From the NCBI RefSeq assembly GCF_000013665.1, contig NC_007912.1:2218501-2282500 (forward strand): a stretch of 64,000 bases of DNA. Direction: 5' to 3'. The DNA comes from Saccharophagus degradans 2-40 (GTDB taxonomy: Bacteria; Pseudomonadota; Gammaproteobacteria; Pseudomonadales; Cellvibrionaceae). The position numbers were made by a program, and so were the translations under genes. The notes under the pieces were generated by a model. It saw only the letters and a program-made list of their open reading frames with translations, did no database searches and was not told where the DNA came from. Shown here piece by piece: positions 44,975-54,442 of this stretch; position 1 is the stretch's first letter; every line of letters begins with the position of its first letter.

Positions 44975-45886
44975 TTAAGAATGCGAAGTGGGTGGTGTGG
45001 CGCGCGATCGCAAGCCAATAAACCCAGAAATGCCCGCAAGCATGTTAATGATAAAAATAAATACGTGTACATTTACGGCGATAAGCACAAGTTGCTGCGC
45101 ATTGTACCCTAATGGTAACAGCGGTAGGCTAAAAGCTGCCTGAAAAGTGCCCGCATTTGCCAACCCCGTTAAGGGGGATAAGGCGCTGCCGTCGGCTATG
45201 ATAGTGGCTATCCACGCATGGTCAATGGGCAAGTTACCTAGTGTGGCGGCAAGCATTGCCAGTGCGAATAGCTTTATTATCCATATGGCAATGGTATAGG
45301 CGTACAACCGCAGCCAATTGGGGTGGCTGGCGAATAGTGGTTTTGCGAAGGCTATTTTAGGTACGCGGTGGCTAATGGCGCGCAGCAAATAAATAAATAC
45401 CGGTAAGCCAGCTACTAATACAATGGGGGCAATCCACGCTGCGCCTTCTAAAAACAAGCCACCCGCAAAAAAGCACAATAGGCAAAGTAACACGTGGGCA
45501 TCAAATAAACGTATTAGTACTAATGTTGCCGTGGAGTATTTAATATCCACGTCTAGCTGCTGTTTACTCAGCACCGGCAGGGCGGCTTCGCCTAAGCGCA
45601 TGGGCAATAAAAAACTAACGGTATTGTGAACGAGGCTAACACTTAGCACGCGAGCGAGCGGCTGAGGGCAAACAAGGCTATAGGCAAAATGCACTCGCAT
45701 AGCTCTTATTACATGGCTGGCAATAATCATTAGGCTAGCCATTACCACTAAGCTGCCTGGCAGGCGCAGCCACTGCTCGGTTAAGTCGCTCATTTGATAG
45801 TGGGCAGCCAGCCAAACAAACAGCGCTACAACAAAGCCTATAGCAATAATTGCTTTTAGAATAATGGTTAGAATAGAACGAGACAT
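44975..45886 (-). CDS. Lysylphosphatidylglycerol synthase-type membrane protein (YbhN/UPF0104-like)
   Basis: A 303-residue protein with about eight membrane helices and the family pattern LLPMRLGEAALPVLSKQ near one third of the length, plus ALSPLTGLANAGTFQAAF. It corresponds to the membrane part of MprF without the aminoacyl-transferase domain. Such proteins often lie next to polyprenyl-phosphate sugar genes and may flip lipids. It starts the cluster, 20 bases before the GT2 gene. The transport role is inferred. Confidence 0.82.
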   Translation of the reverse strand: MSRSILTIILKAIIAIGFVVALFVWLAAHYQMSDLTEQWLRLPGSLVVMASLMIIASHVIRAMRVHFAYSLVCPQPLARVLSVSLVHNTVSFLLPMRLGEAALPVLSKQQLDVDIKYSTATLVLIRLFDAHVLLCLLCFFAGGLFLEGAAWIAPIVLVAGLPVFIYLLRAISHRVPKIAFAKPLFASHPNWLRLYAYTIAIWIIKLFALAMLAATLGNLPIDHAWIATIIADGSALSPLTGLANAGTFQAAFSLPLLPLGYNAQQLVLIAVNVHVFIFIINMLAGISGFIGLRSRATPPTSHS

Positions 45887-45997
45887 TGGCTAAGCTAAGG
45901 GCTGGCTAAAAGTAGGCGCGTTTATACCATAGTTGCATTAAGGGTGACAGCAAAGCCCGCGAATTTGCATGGTTAAAGCGCTGAATTGGTGCGCAAA

Positions 45998-46792
45998 TTA
46001 TCGGAATTGCCTGAAAGCCTCAGCTACAGCGGCACCGGTGGAGGATATCCATTGTTGTAGTTGGGTGGGGGCGCACAGGGTTACAACGGTAATATTATCT
46101 CTGCCGCCAGATTGCAGGGCGGCATCTACAAGTGCGCGTGTGGCCGCTTGTGGGGTGTTGGTCATGCTTAGCAGGTCGCGTATTTTCTCATCGCTGACAG
46201 TATCGGTTAGGCCGTCACTACATAGCACCAGCATTTCGTCTTTTTGCCATGTGCCGGTAATACTATCTACTTTAACTTTTTTTAAGTCCTGCGAGCCTAA
46301 GCACTGGGTAATAATGTTGCGCTCTGGATGGTTTGCCATGTCTTGTTTATCTATGGCCCCAGAATCTACAAGCATTTGTACGTAGGAGTGGTCGCGGGTG
46401 AGCTGAGTGAGTGTTTGTGAGGAGGGGGCCCACAGGTAGGCGCGGCTATCGCCAACCCATGCAATATGATACTGCTGGGCACGTGAAGTGGCAGCAACAA
46501 CGGTAGAGCCCATGCCTTCGCCACCAATGCCGCGTTCGGCGCTTTTTATAATGGCTTCATGAGCAGCTTGCACTGCATCGGCAAGTGGTACACCCTGTTG
46601 TGTGGATTGGAATATGGTATCGCGGGTTATTGCGCTCGCAACTTCGCCTGCCGCGTGCCCACCCATGCCATCGGCGACTAGCCATAGGCCTTGAGTGGGG
46701 CTGCACAGATAGCAGTCTTCGTTGTTTGATCTGTGCCGACCAACGTCGGTAACAGCGCTATACCTTAAAAAGTGCATAACCTCTTTGTGCAT
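45998..46792 (-). CDS. PP2C-type serine/threonine protein phosphatase
   Basis: A 264-residue cytoplasmic phosphatase. All PP2C metal motifs are visible: GRHRSNNED, VADGMGGHAAGE, AWVGDSRAYLW, LVLCSDGLTDTVSDEKI and GGRDNITVVTL. The start may be the second ATG five codons later. It is divergent from an FHA-domain gene 120 bases away, a pairing that suggests phospho-Thr signalling, although no Ser/Thr kinase gene lies in the window. Confidence 0.93.
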   Translation of the reverse strand: MHKEVMHFLRYSAVTDVGRHRSNNEDCYLCSPTQGLWLVADGMGGHAAGEVASAITRDTIFQSTQQGVPLADAVQAAHEAIIKSAERGIGGEGMGSTVVAATSRAQQYHIAWVGDSRAYLWAPSSQTLTQLTRDHSYVQMLVDSGAIDKQDMANHPERNIITQCLGSQDLKKVKVDSITGTWQKDEMLVLCSDGLTDTVSDEKIRDLLSMTNTPQAATRALVDAALQSGGRDNITVVTLCAPTQLQQWISSTGAAVAEAFRQFR

Positions 46793-46912
46793 TCAATCCA
46801 TTTATTTCAGTCGAGCGTAAACTAATTTAGTGCTTATGTCTCGACTTGTTACAGTAAAGTTGTGTATTTTTGCTTTGATACGTGAACAACGCCTCGGGGG
46901 GCGAAAAACTCA

Positions 46913-47821
46913 ATGCTTCAATTAAATGATAGGTCAGGAAACAAGCGTCCACTATGGTTAGTAGACAGCGAATATCGTATAGGTGCGGGCGCCGAATGCG
47001 AGCTAAAGCTAGATGTTCCCGGCCTGGCGAATCACGAGGCTTCCCTCACTATTGCGGGGGACACGGTTTCGCTAGCCACTAAAAACACCAATAGTTTAAT
47101 TAAAGTGAATGGTGAAAGTGTAAAGGGCATTGTGCCTTTAGCGCATGGCGATGCAATTCAAGTGGGTGGTTTAATCTTCGATTTAATCGACCCAAAGCAG
47201 CGCAAGGTAGAACCCGTGGTGAAGGTTTCTACTAATACCCACCTTTGGCGTTTGCAGCCTTTAAATTCAGCGCTAAGCAGCAGGGAATTTGCTATTGAAA
47301 CCACTGCTGTTTTAGGCCGATCTAAAGAGTGTGATATTACTTTGGGTGTGTCGCATTTGTCTCGCCGCCACGCCGAATTGCGTGTAACCCCAGCTGGCCT
47401 AGAAGTTATAGATTTAAACTCTTCTAACGGCACCTATGTAAATGGTTCGAAAGTTAGCAAGGCGGTGCTGAAAGCTGGCGATGAGCTAAGTTTTGATACC
47501 TTGCGTTTTCAAGTTGTGTCGCCAGCGTCTGAAGCGGTAGGTAAAAGCTCGCAAGAGGATGACTTGGATAAAACCACAATGCGACCGGCTATATCCAATG
47601 AAGAGTTAAGCAAGTCCCTTGATGGTGGCAAAAAGCCGGCAGGCCAAGATTCTGCTGCGCCGGTAAAGCGAGCAGTCGATAAACCGCTTAAAAAAGTGTC
47701 TCCCACCGAGGCAGTTGCCAGCCAGTCTAGTGAGGAAAGTTCTTCTAATGGCAAGTATCTGATAATAGCGGCCGCACTCGTTGTGGCCGTAGCCGGCGCT
47801 TGGTTTATGCTAAAAGGGTAG
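46913..47821 (+). CDS. FHA-domain protein with C-terminal membrane anchor
   Basis: A 302-residue protein. Residues 1-95 resemble a degenerate FHA fold (YRIGAGAECELKL, LANHEASLTI, SLIKVNGESV). Residues about 120-205 form a canonical FHA domain with VLGRSKECDITL, SRRHAELRV and SSNGTYVNG, which binds phosphothreonine. A charged Lys/Ser linker (205-280) leads to one C-terminal membrane helix (about 283-300). It is divergent from the PP2C gene, so it probably reads a phosphorylation signal that the phosphatase removes. Confidence 0.9.
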   Translation: MLQLNDRSGNKRPLWLVDSEYRIGAGAECELKLDVPGLANHEASLTIAGDTVSLATKNTNSLIKVNGESVKGIVPLAHGDAIQVGGLIFDLIDPKQRKVEPVVKVSTNTHLWRLQPLNSALSSREFAIETTAVLGRSKECDITLGVSHLSRRHAELRVTPAGLEVIDLNSSNGTYVNGSKVSKAVLKAGDELSFDTLRFQVVSPASEAVGKSSQEDDLDKTTMRPAISNEELSKSLDGGKKPAGQDSAAPVKRAVDKPLKKVSPTEAVASQSSEESSSNGKYLIIAAALVVAVAGAWFMLKG

Positions 47822-48016
47822 TTCTTGCATCGGCTTTCTTAGGCTGTATTATTGCGCGGTGATGCGTTTGTGCGCCGCGCCATCCTTTCTTATTTCGGTT
47901 GTTTCATATCTAACGCTTCTTATGCGTACATTAATTCATGCTTTTTAATTCTTGAAGTTTTTCGTTAATCGGCCGATTGCCTTGTATACGCGTAATTTAA
48001 TTGAGGGTAGGCTGAG

Positions 48017-49267
48017 ATGATTAACTTTCCAGGACAAGGATACATAGCAACAGGTTTTCATAACAAAAACAATGAGATAAATGCTGATGCTAATGTAGAG
48101 TCACGGCGCCATATACGCCTAGATGCGTTTGTAGAGCGCAGTAACGGCAGTCGTTTAACAGTATCTGCCCAATATGAATCGTCTGTAACACGCGATAATT
48201 TCACGCGGGCAAGCGAGACCAGCAATGTTTACGCTCAACCCAAAGTGCAATCTGTTACGAATAACAGCGGGCCAACCTTGGCTGCGAGTAATATTTTAGG
48301 CTTTATCGCTCAGCGATTAGGGCTTGATGCAGCAGAGGGTGACGATACCGAAGCGTTACAGAGCAGGCTGCAAGCAGGTTTAGATGGGTTTCTTAAGGGC
48401 TATGGCGAAGCAAGAGAGCAGCTATTGGCGCTCGGCCAGTTAAATGGCGATGTGTTGGACGCGGTGGATAAAACCTTCAAAGATGTATTAACAGGCATAG
48501 CTGATTTAGCGCAGGAATATGGCTTGGAAAACCCTGCAGCCGACTTACTTGCCGAGATAAAAACCAATGAAGAAGAGCTGAATGTTGATGCCGTCGCGCA
48601 AACCGTCAACGCTTCTAATCTTTCTCTAAGCGCTGAAATGCTGCAAGCCAGAACCTTTGAATTTGAAGTAAAAACAGCAGAAGGCGATATTGTATTAATC
48701 CGTGCGCTAGCGGAGCAAAGCGGCAGCTACAGCACCAATGCAGATGGCAAATCAATAAGTGCCAGTAGCAGCACGGTGAATCAGTTTAGCTTTTCTGTAG
48801 AGGGCGAGCTAAACAGCGATGAAATAACTGCGCTAAATGACCTTTTAGGCAAAGTGAGTGACTTGTCTGCTACGTTCTACAGTGGCAACTTAGAAGGCGC
48901 GTTTGAGCAAGCTTTAAGCTTAGGTTATGACGATGAGCAAATAGCGTCATTCTCGCTAAACCTTACAATGTCTACCTTTACGCGAGTGGATGACAGCTAC
49001 GGCAAGGTCGCACGGCAAGGCGAGCGTCCACAACCACAAGAGCAAAGCGCGAATAAAGTAGAAATGATGGATGCCAAGGTGGCTCGCATGGCAGCCTTTA
49101 TTCAGCAGCTAGAAAAAATACGCTTAGAGGGTGAATCATTGGGGATAGCTCATTCTGCGCTGGGTTCGTTATTGGATAAATCTGTTGGGCAAGAGCATTC
49201 GGCTGTGCGCCAGCATGCGGAACGATTTTTATCTGCGTTGCAAAACATAAACCCAGTTAAGGGCTAG
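48017..49267 (+). CDS. DUF5610 domain protein
   Basis: A 416-residue protein without a signal peptide. Residues about 88-185 (AASNILGFIAQRLGLDAAEGDDTEALQSRLQAGLDGFLKGYGEAREQLLALGQLNGDVLDAVDKTFKDVLTGI) match the DUF5610 helical domain as I know it. The rest is Ser/Thr/Glu-rich, with repeated short strands in the middle and a helical end. The N-terminal 75 residues are polar with an SQ/ET pattern. Function unknown. It lies alone between the FHA gene and the glutaredoxin-like gene. Confidence 0.7.
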   Translation: MINFPGQGYIATGFHNKNNEINADANVESRRHIRLDAFVERSNGSRLTVSAQYESSVTRDNFTRASETSNVYAQPKVQSVTNNSGPTLAASNILGFIAQRLGLDAAEGDDTEALQSRLQAGLDGFLKGYGEAREQLLALGQLNGDVLDAVDKTFKDVLTGIADLAQEYGLENPAADLLAEIKTNEEELNVDAVAQTVNASNLSLSAEMLQARTFEFEVKTAEGDIVLIRALAEQSGSYSTNADGKSISASSSTVNQFSFSVEGELNSDEITALNDLLGKVSDLSATFYSGNLEGAFEQALSLGYDDEQIASFSLNLTMSTFTRVDDSYGKVARQGERPQPQEQSANKVEMMDAKVARMAAFIQQLEKIRLEGESLGIAHSALGSLLDKSVGQEHSAVRQHAERFLSALQNINPVKG

Positions 49268-49277
49268 TTTCTTTTCT

Positions 49278-49305
49278 ATGACTACTGCGTTTAATCAGTA
49301 GTCAT
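49278..49305 (+). terminator. Stem-loop after the DUF5610 gene
   Basis: ATGACTACTG, 8-base loop, CAGTAGTCAT: a perfect 10-bp stem starting 11 bases after the stop. The tail ACCTCTT is only weakly T-rich, so it may be a weak terminator or a 3'-end stabiliser. Confidence 0.5.
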
Positions 49306-49351
49306 ACCTCTTGGGGTATAATTATCGGCTTCATTGTTCAAGGTTGCCGTT

Positions 49352-49624
49352 ATGCCCGTTTACCACTTCACGCTTTTTTCAACACTCGGTTGCCATCTAT
49401 GCGAGGTGGCGCAAAGTGTTTTGGTGCATGCTGCTTGCATTGATGAAGCCTCCATTGGCGTTTGCGACATAGCCACAGATGACGAGCTAATAAAGCTATA
49501 TGGCGAGAGCATACCAGTGCTACAGCATAATAATTCTGGGCTAGAGCTTAAATGGCCGTTTGACGAAGATACTTTACAGGAATTTATGAGAGGGCTGCCC
49601 GAGGCTGGCTCGGGCGAGCAGTAG
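49352..49624 (+). CDS. Glutaredoxin-like protein (DUF836 type)
   Basis: I take the ATG at 49352 (90 residues), preceded by AAGG; the TTG 18 bases earlier is less likely. The N-terminal YHFTLFSTLGCHLCEVAQSVL carries a CHLC (CxxC) redox motif, and SIPVLQHNNSGLELKWPFDEDTLQEFM gives the cis-Pro region of a thioredoxin fold. Such short proteins of gammaproteobacteria are thought to act in thiol redox chemistry, with unknown partners. It converges on slt with one base between the stops. Confidence 0.85.
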   Translation: MPVYHFTLFSTLGCHLCEVAQSVLVHAACIDEASIGVCDIATDDELIKLYGESIPVLQHNNSGLELKWPFDEDTLQEFMRGLPEAGSGEQ

Positions 49625-49625
49625 A

Positions 49626-51635
49626 TTAGTTGATAGGCTTGTAGTCGCCCAGTTCAAATTCATTGAACATAGCGCTTGGGCGGCCCAATCTGTAGCCGTA
49701 GATAACCGAAAAGGCTAAAACGTTTTGCACGTAGCCGCGGGTTTCTTTAAACGGAATAGTTTCTATCCAAATATCGTATGGAATACCTGAATCGTGCTCG
49801 CGCAACCAGCGGTTAACGCGGTGTGGGCCGGCATTGTAGGCGGCAGCGGCAAGAATTCGGTTGCCGTTATATTTTTGCAGTAACTCGCTTAAATAGTGGC
49901 TACCTAGCAAAATATTGTGTTCTGGTTTAAATAAATCTGCCGTGGAATGCTTAATGCCAGACTTCTGAGCAGTTTCACGCGCTGTTGCAGGCATTAGCTG
50001 CATTAAACCGCGTGCATCGCTGTGGGAGCGAGCAGTTTCGGCAAAAGCGCTTTCTTGCCTTGCCACTGCAAATATAAGTGTTGGCTCTAAATCTACTGCG
50101 CTGGCTACTTCGTTAATTTGTTCGAGGTAGGCAAGGGGGAAGCGAATGTCAACCTGATCCCACTGCTGGCTGTAAATCATAGATTTAATAGCCTGATTGT
50201 GCCAACCCCACTTGCGGGCGAGGTCGCCAGCGGCAAGTATTTCTGCCTCGTTCAGCTGCGCTAAGGCAAAATACCACTCTGCATTAGCTTCTCTTAGGCT
50301 GTCGTTTAGCCAAAGCTCTTTGGCGCGCTGAATAGCACTTAGCTGCTCTACACGGCTTTGCGTATTGGGGTCTATATTGTCGTTGCGCTGTCTCAGGCTG
50401 TAGGGCTGCTTAGTCGCGTCGGCGGCTATAAACCCGTAAAAGCTGCGTGAGCCAGATAATTGCTGGTAAATATCGGCGCTGGTGCCCATTGGCCCCGTTT
50501 CAATCCCAAGCTCATCTTGCGCGCGTGCTCGCCAATACAGCCAGCGTTCTTCCTGTTGTAGTTCGGGTGTTGCAAGATTTACCCACTGGTTAACTTTTTG
50601 CCAATCTTGCTGTTTAAGCGCCTCGCGTAAAAGTGCTTCCATAACGCTTGCATCGCGCAGCTCGTTAGAATGGCTAATCCACTTCTCTACTAAGTCGCTA
50701 TGGCCCTTATAGGCTAAGCGTTTTACTAGGTACAGCTTGGTATCAACTGCTTGCTCTTGGCTAAACAAATGCTGCGCTTCGTAGCGCTCCCACTGCTTAA
50801 CGGCATCTTTAGGGTTGGAGCGCGCGTAGCGTTTTATACCGTAGGCAATGATGTCGTTCATTGGTTGGCTTTGTTCGCGAAATAGCTTGGTGGTGCGAAT
50901 GCTGTAAGGGTAGCCGTGTACCTTGTCGAATAGGTCAGCGTAAGCTTTGTATTCGGTGCTCATGTAGCGGGTCACATAGCGCGCAAGACTGCGCTTATTG
51001 TTGTTCATGGCTTCGGTGAAGCGTGTCCAAGCAACGGCATCGGTAATGCCGCCTTGTTTTTTCCACGCGGAGAAAAGCGGGTCGCAGGCGTCGGGTAATG
51101 ATTTGCCTACTGCCCAAATGCCCGCAACGTCGCTATAGGCCGTTTTGTCGCCGGTTTGGATGCGTGCGTACAGGTTGTAGCATTCTAGCTCAACCATGCC
51201 GAGCCCTGGCTGGTAGTAGTGTAAATACTCGTCCCACTTTTGCTTTATAGCAAGTGTGTAAAGCCATTGTTGTGCCAAGCGTTTGCTCAAAAAGCTGGCT
51301 TTATGTTCTGCTAAAAACGAGTCTACCTTTGCGGTGGGCAACGTATGTAATTGGTTCTTTAGTAAGGCGTAATCGAGGTAGGGCAGCAACGCATAGCCTT
51401 GTGCTAGTGCATAGTGTTTCTCGAACAATGCCATATCGTCTTTGGCAAGGTAGGTTTTTGCGAGTTGGTAGTGATAGCGCTGATCTGTAATAGATAGCGT
51501 ATTTGAAGCTAGTTCTCGTGTATCATTCACGTCCGTTGCAACTAGGGCAAAGGCGTGGCCAGAAATAACGAGGCCAGATACGCATAAAATGTTAGTTAGT
51601 AAACGACTCACTGCTGTCATCAACACTGCAACCAT
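49626..51635 (-). CDS. slt: Soluble lytic murein transglycosylase Slt
   Basis: A 669-residue periplasmic enzyme with a signal peptide (about 1-30). The first 450 residues are a superhelix of short helices, the ring-shaped U/L domain of Slt70. The catalytic domain has AVARQESAFAETARSHSDARGLMQLMPATA with catalytic Glu528, and AAAAYNAGPHRVNRWL. It cleaves the glycan strand of peptidoglycan to give 1,6-anhydro ends. The product is recycled by pathways that include NagZ, encoded 13 kb away in this window. Confidence 0.95.
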   Translation of the reverse strand: MVAVLMTAVSRLLTNILCVSGLVISGHAFALVATDVNDTRELASNTLSITDQRYHYQLAKTYLAKDDMALFEKHYALAQGYALLPYLDYALLKNQLHTLPTAKVDSFLAEHKASFLSKRLAQQWLYTLAIKQKWDEYLHYYQPGLGMVELECYNLYARIQTGDKTAYSDVAGIWAVGKSLPDACDPLFSAWKKQGGITDAVAWTRFTEAMNNNKRSLARYVTRYMSTEYKAYADLFDKVHGYPYSIRTTKLFREQSQPMNDIIAYGIKRYARSNPKDAVKQWERYEAQHLFSQEQAVDTKLYLVKRLAYKGHSDLVEKWISHSNELRDASVMEALLREALKQQDWQKVNQWVNLATPELQQEERWLYWRARAQDELGIETGPMGTSADIYQQLSGSRSFYGFIAADATKQPYSLRQRNDNIDPNTQSRVEQLSAIQRAKELWLNDSLREANAEWYFALAQLNEAEILAAGDLARKWGWHNQAIKSMIYSQQWDQVDIRFPLAYLEQINEVASAVDLEPTLIFAVARQESAFAETARSHSDARGLMQLMPATARETAQKSGIKHSTADLFKPEHNILLGSHYLSELLQKYNGNRILAAAAYNAGPHRVNRWLREHDSGIPYDIWIETIPFKETRGYVQNVLAFSVIYGYRLGRPSAMFNEFELGDYKPIN

Positions 51636-51818
51636 AATGTTAGGTTAGAAATCTCCGCTGAAAATTTAGCAACCACCATGTCTCTATACATTGTTGATGA
51701 AATTTAACTTTAGCGCTAGCCGTTGTGACAAATAAAATGAAATTTAGTGCCTAACTAGCGGAAAAATAGAAGGTTTTTCTAATTTTTCCGCATAAAAAGG
51801 TATAAAAACGAGGTAGTA

Positions 51819-53732
51819 ATGCCACTTTTAAAGTTAGACAAGTACCAGCTCCATTATGGCGAGCAGGCCATCTTCGACGATTTGAGTTTGAATTTGGAGC
51901 CGGGCGATCGTCTGTGCATCATTGGGCGCAATGGCGTTGGCAAATCCACGCTGCTTAAATGTATCCAAGGGGATATAGATCCAGATTCTGGCCAGCGCTG
52001 GTTAAATACCGGCGTAAAGGTTGCCAGCTTATCGCAAGATTTACCCGAGGCAGGCGATTTAACTGTATTTGAAATGATTGCGCAAGCCATGCCAGAGCTA
52101 GGCGCTGATCTTGCGCAATTTGCCAAACTTGTACAGCAACCAGATACCGATTTAGAGCTATTGGAGCGCGTGCAACACCGCATAGAAGCGGCCGATGGCT
52201 GGCGTTTTCAGAACAAAATAGAGCAGGTGATTACCCGTTTAGACCTAGATGGCGAGGCGAAAATGAGCGCGCTGTCGGGTGGCTGGCGCAGGCGAGTCGC
52301 TTTAGCGCAGGCGCTTGTTGTAGAGCCAGATGTACTTTTGCTCGATGAGCCTACCAACCACTTGGATATCGCCGCAATTCGTTGGTTAGAAGAGCAACTG
52401 CTGAGTTTTGCCGGCGCGTTGGTGTTTATTACGCACGATAGGGCGTTCTTGCGCGCATTGAGTAACAAAATAGGCGAATTAGATCGCGGCCAGCTTTCGA
52501 CGTGGGATGGCGATTACGATTCATTTTTAACCTATCGCGAAGAAATGCTCGCGGTTGAAGAAAAACACAATGCCTTATTTGACAAGCGCTTAGCGCAAGA
52601 AGAGGTATGGATTCGTCAGGGCATTAAAGCGCGCAGAACGCGCAACGAAGGTCGCGTTAGGGCATTAAAAGCCATGCGTGAAGAGCGAGCCCGTCGCCGC
52701 AACCAAATGGGCGAGGCCAAAATAGAGCACAACGTGGATGGCATTTCGGGCAAGTTAGTGGCCGAAGTGAAACACGTCAAATTCTCTTGGCAGGATAAAC
52801 CCATCATCAATGATTTTTCTTGCACCATTGTTCGCGGCGATAAAATTGGTCTTATCGGCCCCAACGGCATTGGTAAAAGTACGCTCTTAAAGCTACTGCT
52901 AGGTGACATACAGCCGCAAGCCGGTGAAGTGAAAATGGGTACCAAGCTTACTGTGGCCTATTTCGACCAGTTACGTGACCAGCTTCATTTAGAGAAAAGT
53001 GCAATCGATAATATCGCCGAAGGCCGTGATTCCATCGAAATTAACGGTAAATCTCGTCATATTATTAGCTATTTACAAGACTTTCTTTTTAGCGGCGAAC
53101 GCGCTCGCACACCAATTAAAGCGTTGTCGGGTGGTGAGCGAAACCGGGTGCTGTTGGCCAAGCTCTTCAGCAAGCCTAGCAACCTATTGGTAATGGATGA
53201 GCCAACCAACGACCTCGACGTAGAAACCCTAGAGCTACTCGAAAGCCTGTTGATGGATTATCAAGGCACCTTGCTACTGGTAAGTCACGATAGGGAATTT
53301 TTAGATAACGTAGTGACAAGCTCCATTGCGTTTGAAGGCAACGGCAAGCTACTGGAATATGTAGGTGGTTATACCGATTGGCTGCATCAAGGTGGCAAGT
53401 GGCCAGACGGGGCTGAGCAGGCTCGCGCAGAAGCTGAGGCGCCTAAAAAAGAAGCTGCAAGCCCTAAGCCTGCAGTATCTAAGCCGGCAACACCCAAGCC
53501 TGCGGCTAAAAAATTAAGCTACAAGCTGCAACTAGAGCTAGATAAGCTACCTGCCGAACTGGAAGAGCTAGAAGAAAAAGTCGAAGCACTACAAACGCAG
53601 GTGGGCGACCCAGCGTTTTATACTAAAGACCCAGCAGAATCGGCTAAAACCCTAGAAGAGTTGGCTAAACTGGAAGCCTTTCTGCAAGCGCGCTATGCCC
53701 GCTGGGAAGAGCTTGAGGCAATGAAAGAATAG
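51819..53732 (+). CDS. uup: ABC-F family ATPase Uup
   Basis: A 637-residue protein with two ABC domains and no membrane part. The first has GRNGVGKSTLL, LSGGWRRRVALAQAL and LLLDEPTNHLD; the second has GPNGIGKSTLL, LSGGERNRVLLAKL and LVMDEPTNDLD. The linker between them (ABC-F signature) is Arg/Glu-rich at about 240-310. After an Ala/Lys/Pro-rich stretch, the C-terminal 90 residues (KLQLELDKLPAELEELEEKVEALQTQV) form the coiled-coil DNA-binding domain specific to Uup. It acts in the cytoplasm in ribosome-related and transposon-excision functions. Confidence 0.93.
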   Translation: MPLLKLDKYQLHYGEQAIFDDLSLNLEPGDRLCIIGRNGVGKSTLLKCIQGDIDPDSGQRWLNTGVKVASLSQDLPEAGDLTVFEMIAQAMPELGADLAQFAKLVQQPDTDLELLERVQHRIEAADGWRFQNKIEQVITRLDLDGEAKMSALSGGWRRRVALAQALVVEPDVLLLDEPTNHLDIAAIRWLEEQLLSFAGALVFITHDRAFLRALSNKIGELDRGQLSTWDGDYDSFLTYREEMLAVEEKHNALFDKRLAQEEVWIRQGIKARRTRNEGRVRALKAMREERARRRNQMGEAKIEHNVDGISGKLVAEVKHVKFSWQDKPIINDFSCTIVRGDKIGLIGPNGIGKSTLLKLLLGDIQPQAGEVKMGTKLTVAYFDQLRDQLHLEKSAIDNIAEGRDSIEINGKSRHIISYLQDFLFSGERARTPIKALSGGERNRVLLAKLFSKPSNLLVMDEPTNDLDVETLELLESLLMDYQGTLLLVSHDREFLDNVVTSSIAFEGNGKLLEYVGGYTDWLHQGGKWPDGAEQARAEAEAPKKEAASPKPAVSKPATPKPAAKKLSYKLQLELDKLPAELEELEEKVEALQTQVGDPAFYTKDPAESAKTLEELAKLEAFLQARYARWEELEAMKE

Positions 53733-53746
53733 GTTTGTAAACCTGT

Positions 53747-53784
53747 ACTAGAGGCCACGTTAATTATGCGGCCTCTAGTGTTTT
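53747..53784 (+). terminator. Rho-independent terminator of uup
   Basis: ACTAGAGGCC (53747-53756), 13-base loop, GGCCTCTAGT (53770-53779), then GTTTT. Strong 10-bp stem just after the stop codon. Confidence 0.85.
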
Positions 53785-53808
53785 CGCTGTATGCTAGTCA
53801 CCAATAAG

Positions 53809-54258
53809 CTATTCACCAACGCGAACGGCTAACACGTCTGTTTTGGCGCCGTGCAATACGCCGTTCGCGGTGGAGCCAAGCAATAGGGCAAAACCGTGCC
53901 TGCCGTGACTGCCCACCACAATTAAGTCGGCGCTGTGTTCTTCTGCGTAACGGTGAAGTTCGCCTGCGGTGTTGCCCACAAGTATGGCCATATTAGCGGG
54001 GGTAAGCTCAAGCTCATCGGCTATTTTATCTAAGCGTGCTTGCGCCTGCTGCTCCATTACAACCTGTGCTTCGGTTAGGTCCATAGGTACGTCGCCGCCA
54101 TAGGCAAAGGCTAGGGGCTCAACTACGTGCGCAAGGCTAACTTGGGCGTTACATGCTTTTGCGAGTTTGATGGCTTTACTAAGAATGGCGGTTGAATCTT
54201 CTGATAAATCTAAGCCAACCAAAAGGTGAGAATAAGTACCAACGAGTGCATTACTCAT
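53809..54258 (-). CDS. Universal stress protein (UspA family)
   Basis: I use the ATG ending 54258 (149 residues), preceded by AAAGGAG at a good distance; the longer frame has no such site. It has HLLVGLDLSEDS at the start and the ATP-binding pattern VVGSHGRHGFALLLGSTANGVL (G-2x-G-9x-G-S). UspA-family proteins are cytoplasmic dimers induced by starvation and stress. It stands alone. Confidence 0.92.
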   Translation of the reverse strand: MSNALVGTYSHLLVGLDLSEDSTAILSKAIKLAKACNAQVSLAHVVEPLAFAYGGDVPMDLTEAQVVMEQQAQARLDKIADELELTPANMAILVGNTAGELHRYAEEHSADLIVVGSHGRHGFALLLGSTANGVLHGAKTDVLAVRVGE

Positions 54259-54442
54259 GATGTGCTCCTTTCTAATAGTGAGTGAAGCGTATAACAATGG
54301 TATGCCTACTCACACCGTAGTTGCAATCGTTTGGTGCGTCAAACCGAGCCATTCGCGGTAATTTACATAGGTGTTATTGCTTTAATCAGATGTTCCTACA
54401 GTAATTATTAGTTCTTAAATCTATTTTATATAAGGAAAGAAT

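Noticed and set aside
46913-49267. FHA protein as part of a type VI secretion or toxin system
   Set aside because: No secretion structural genes, effector or immunity genes are present in the window.
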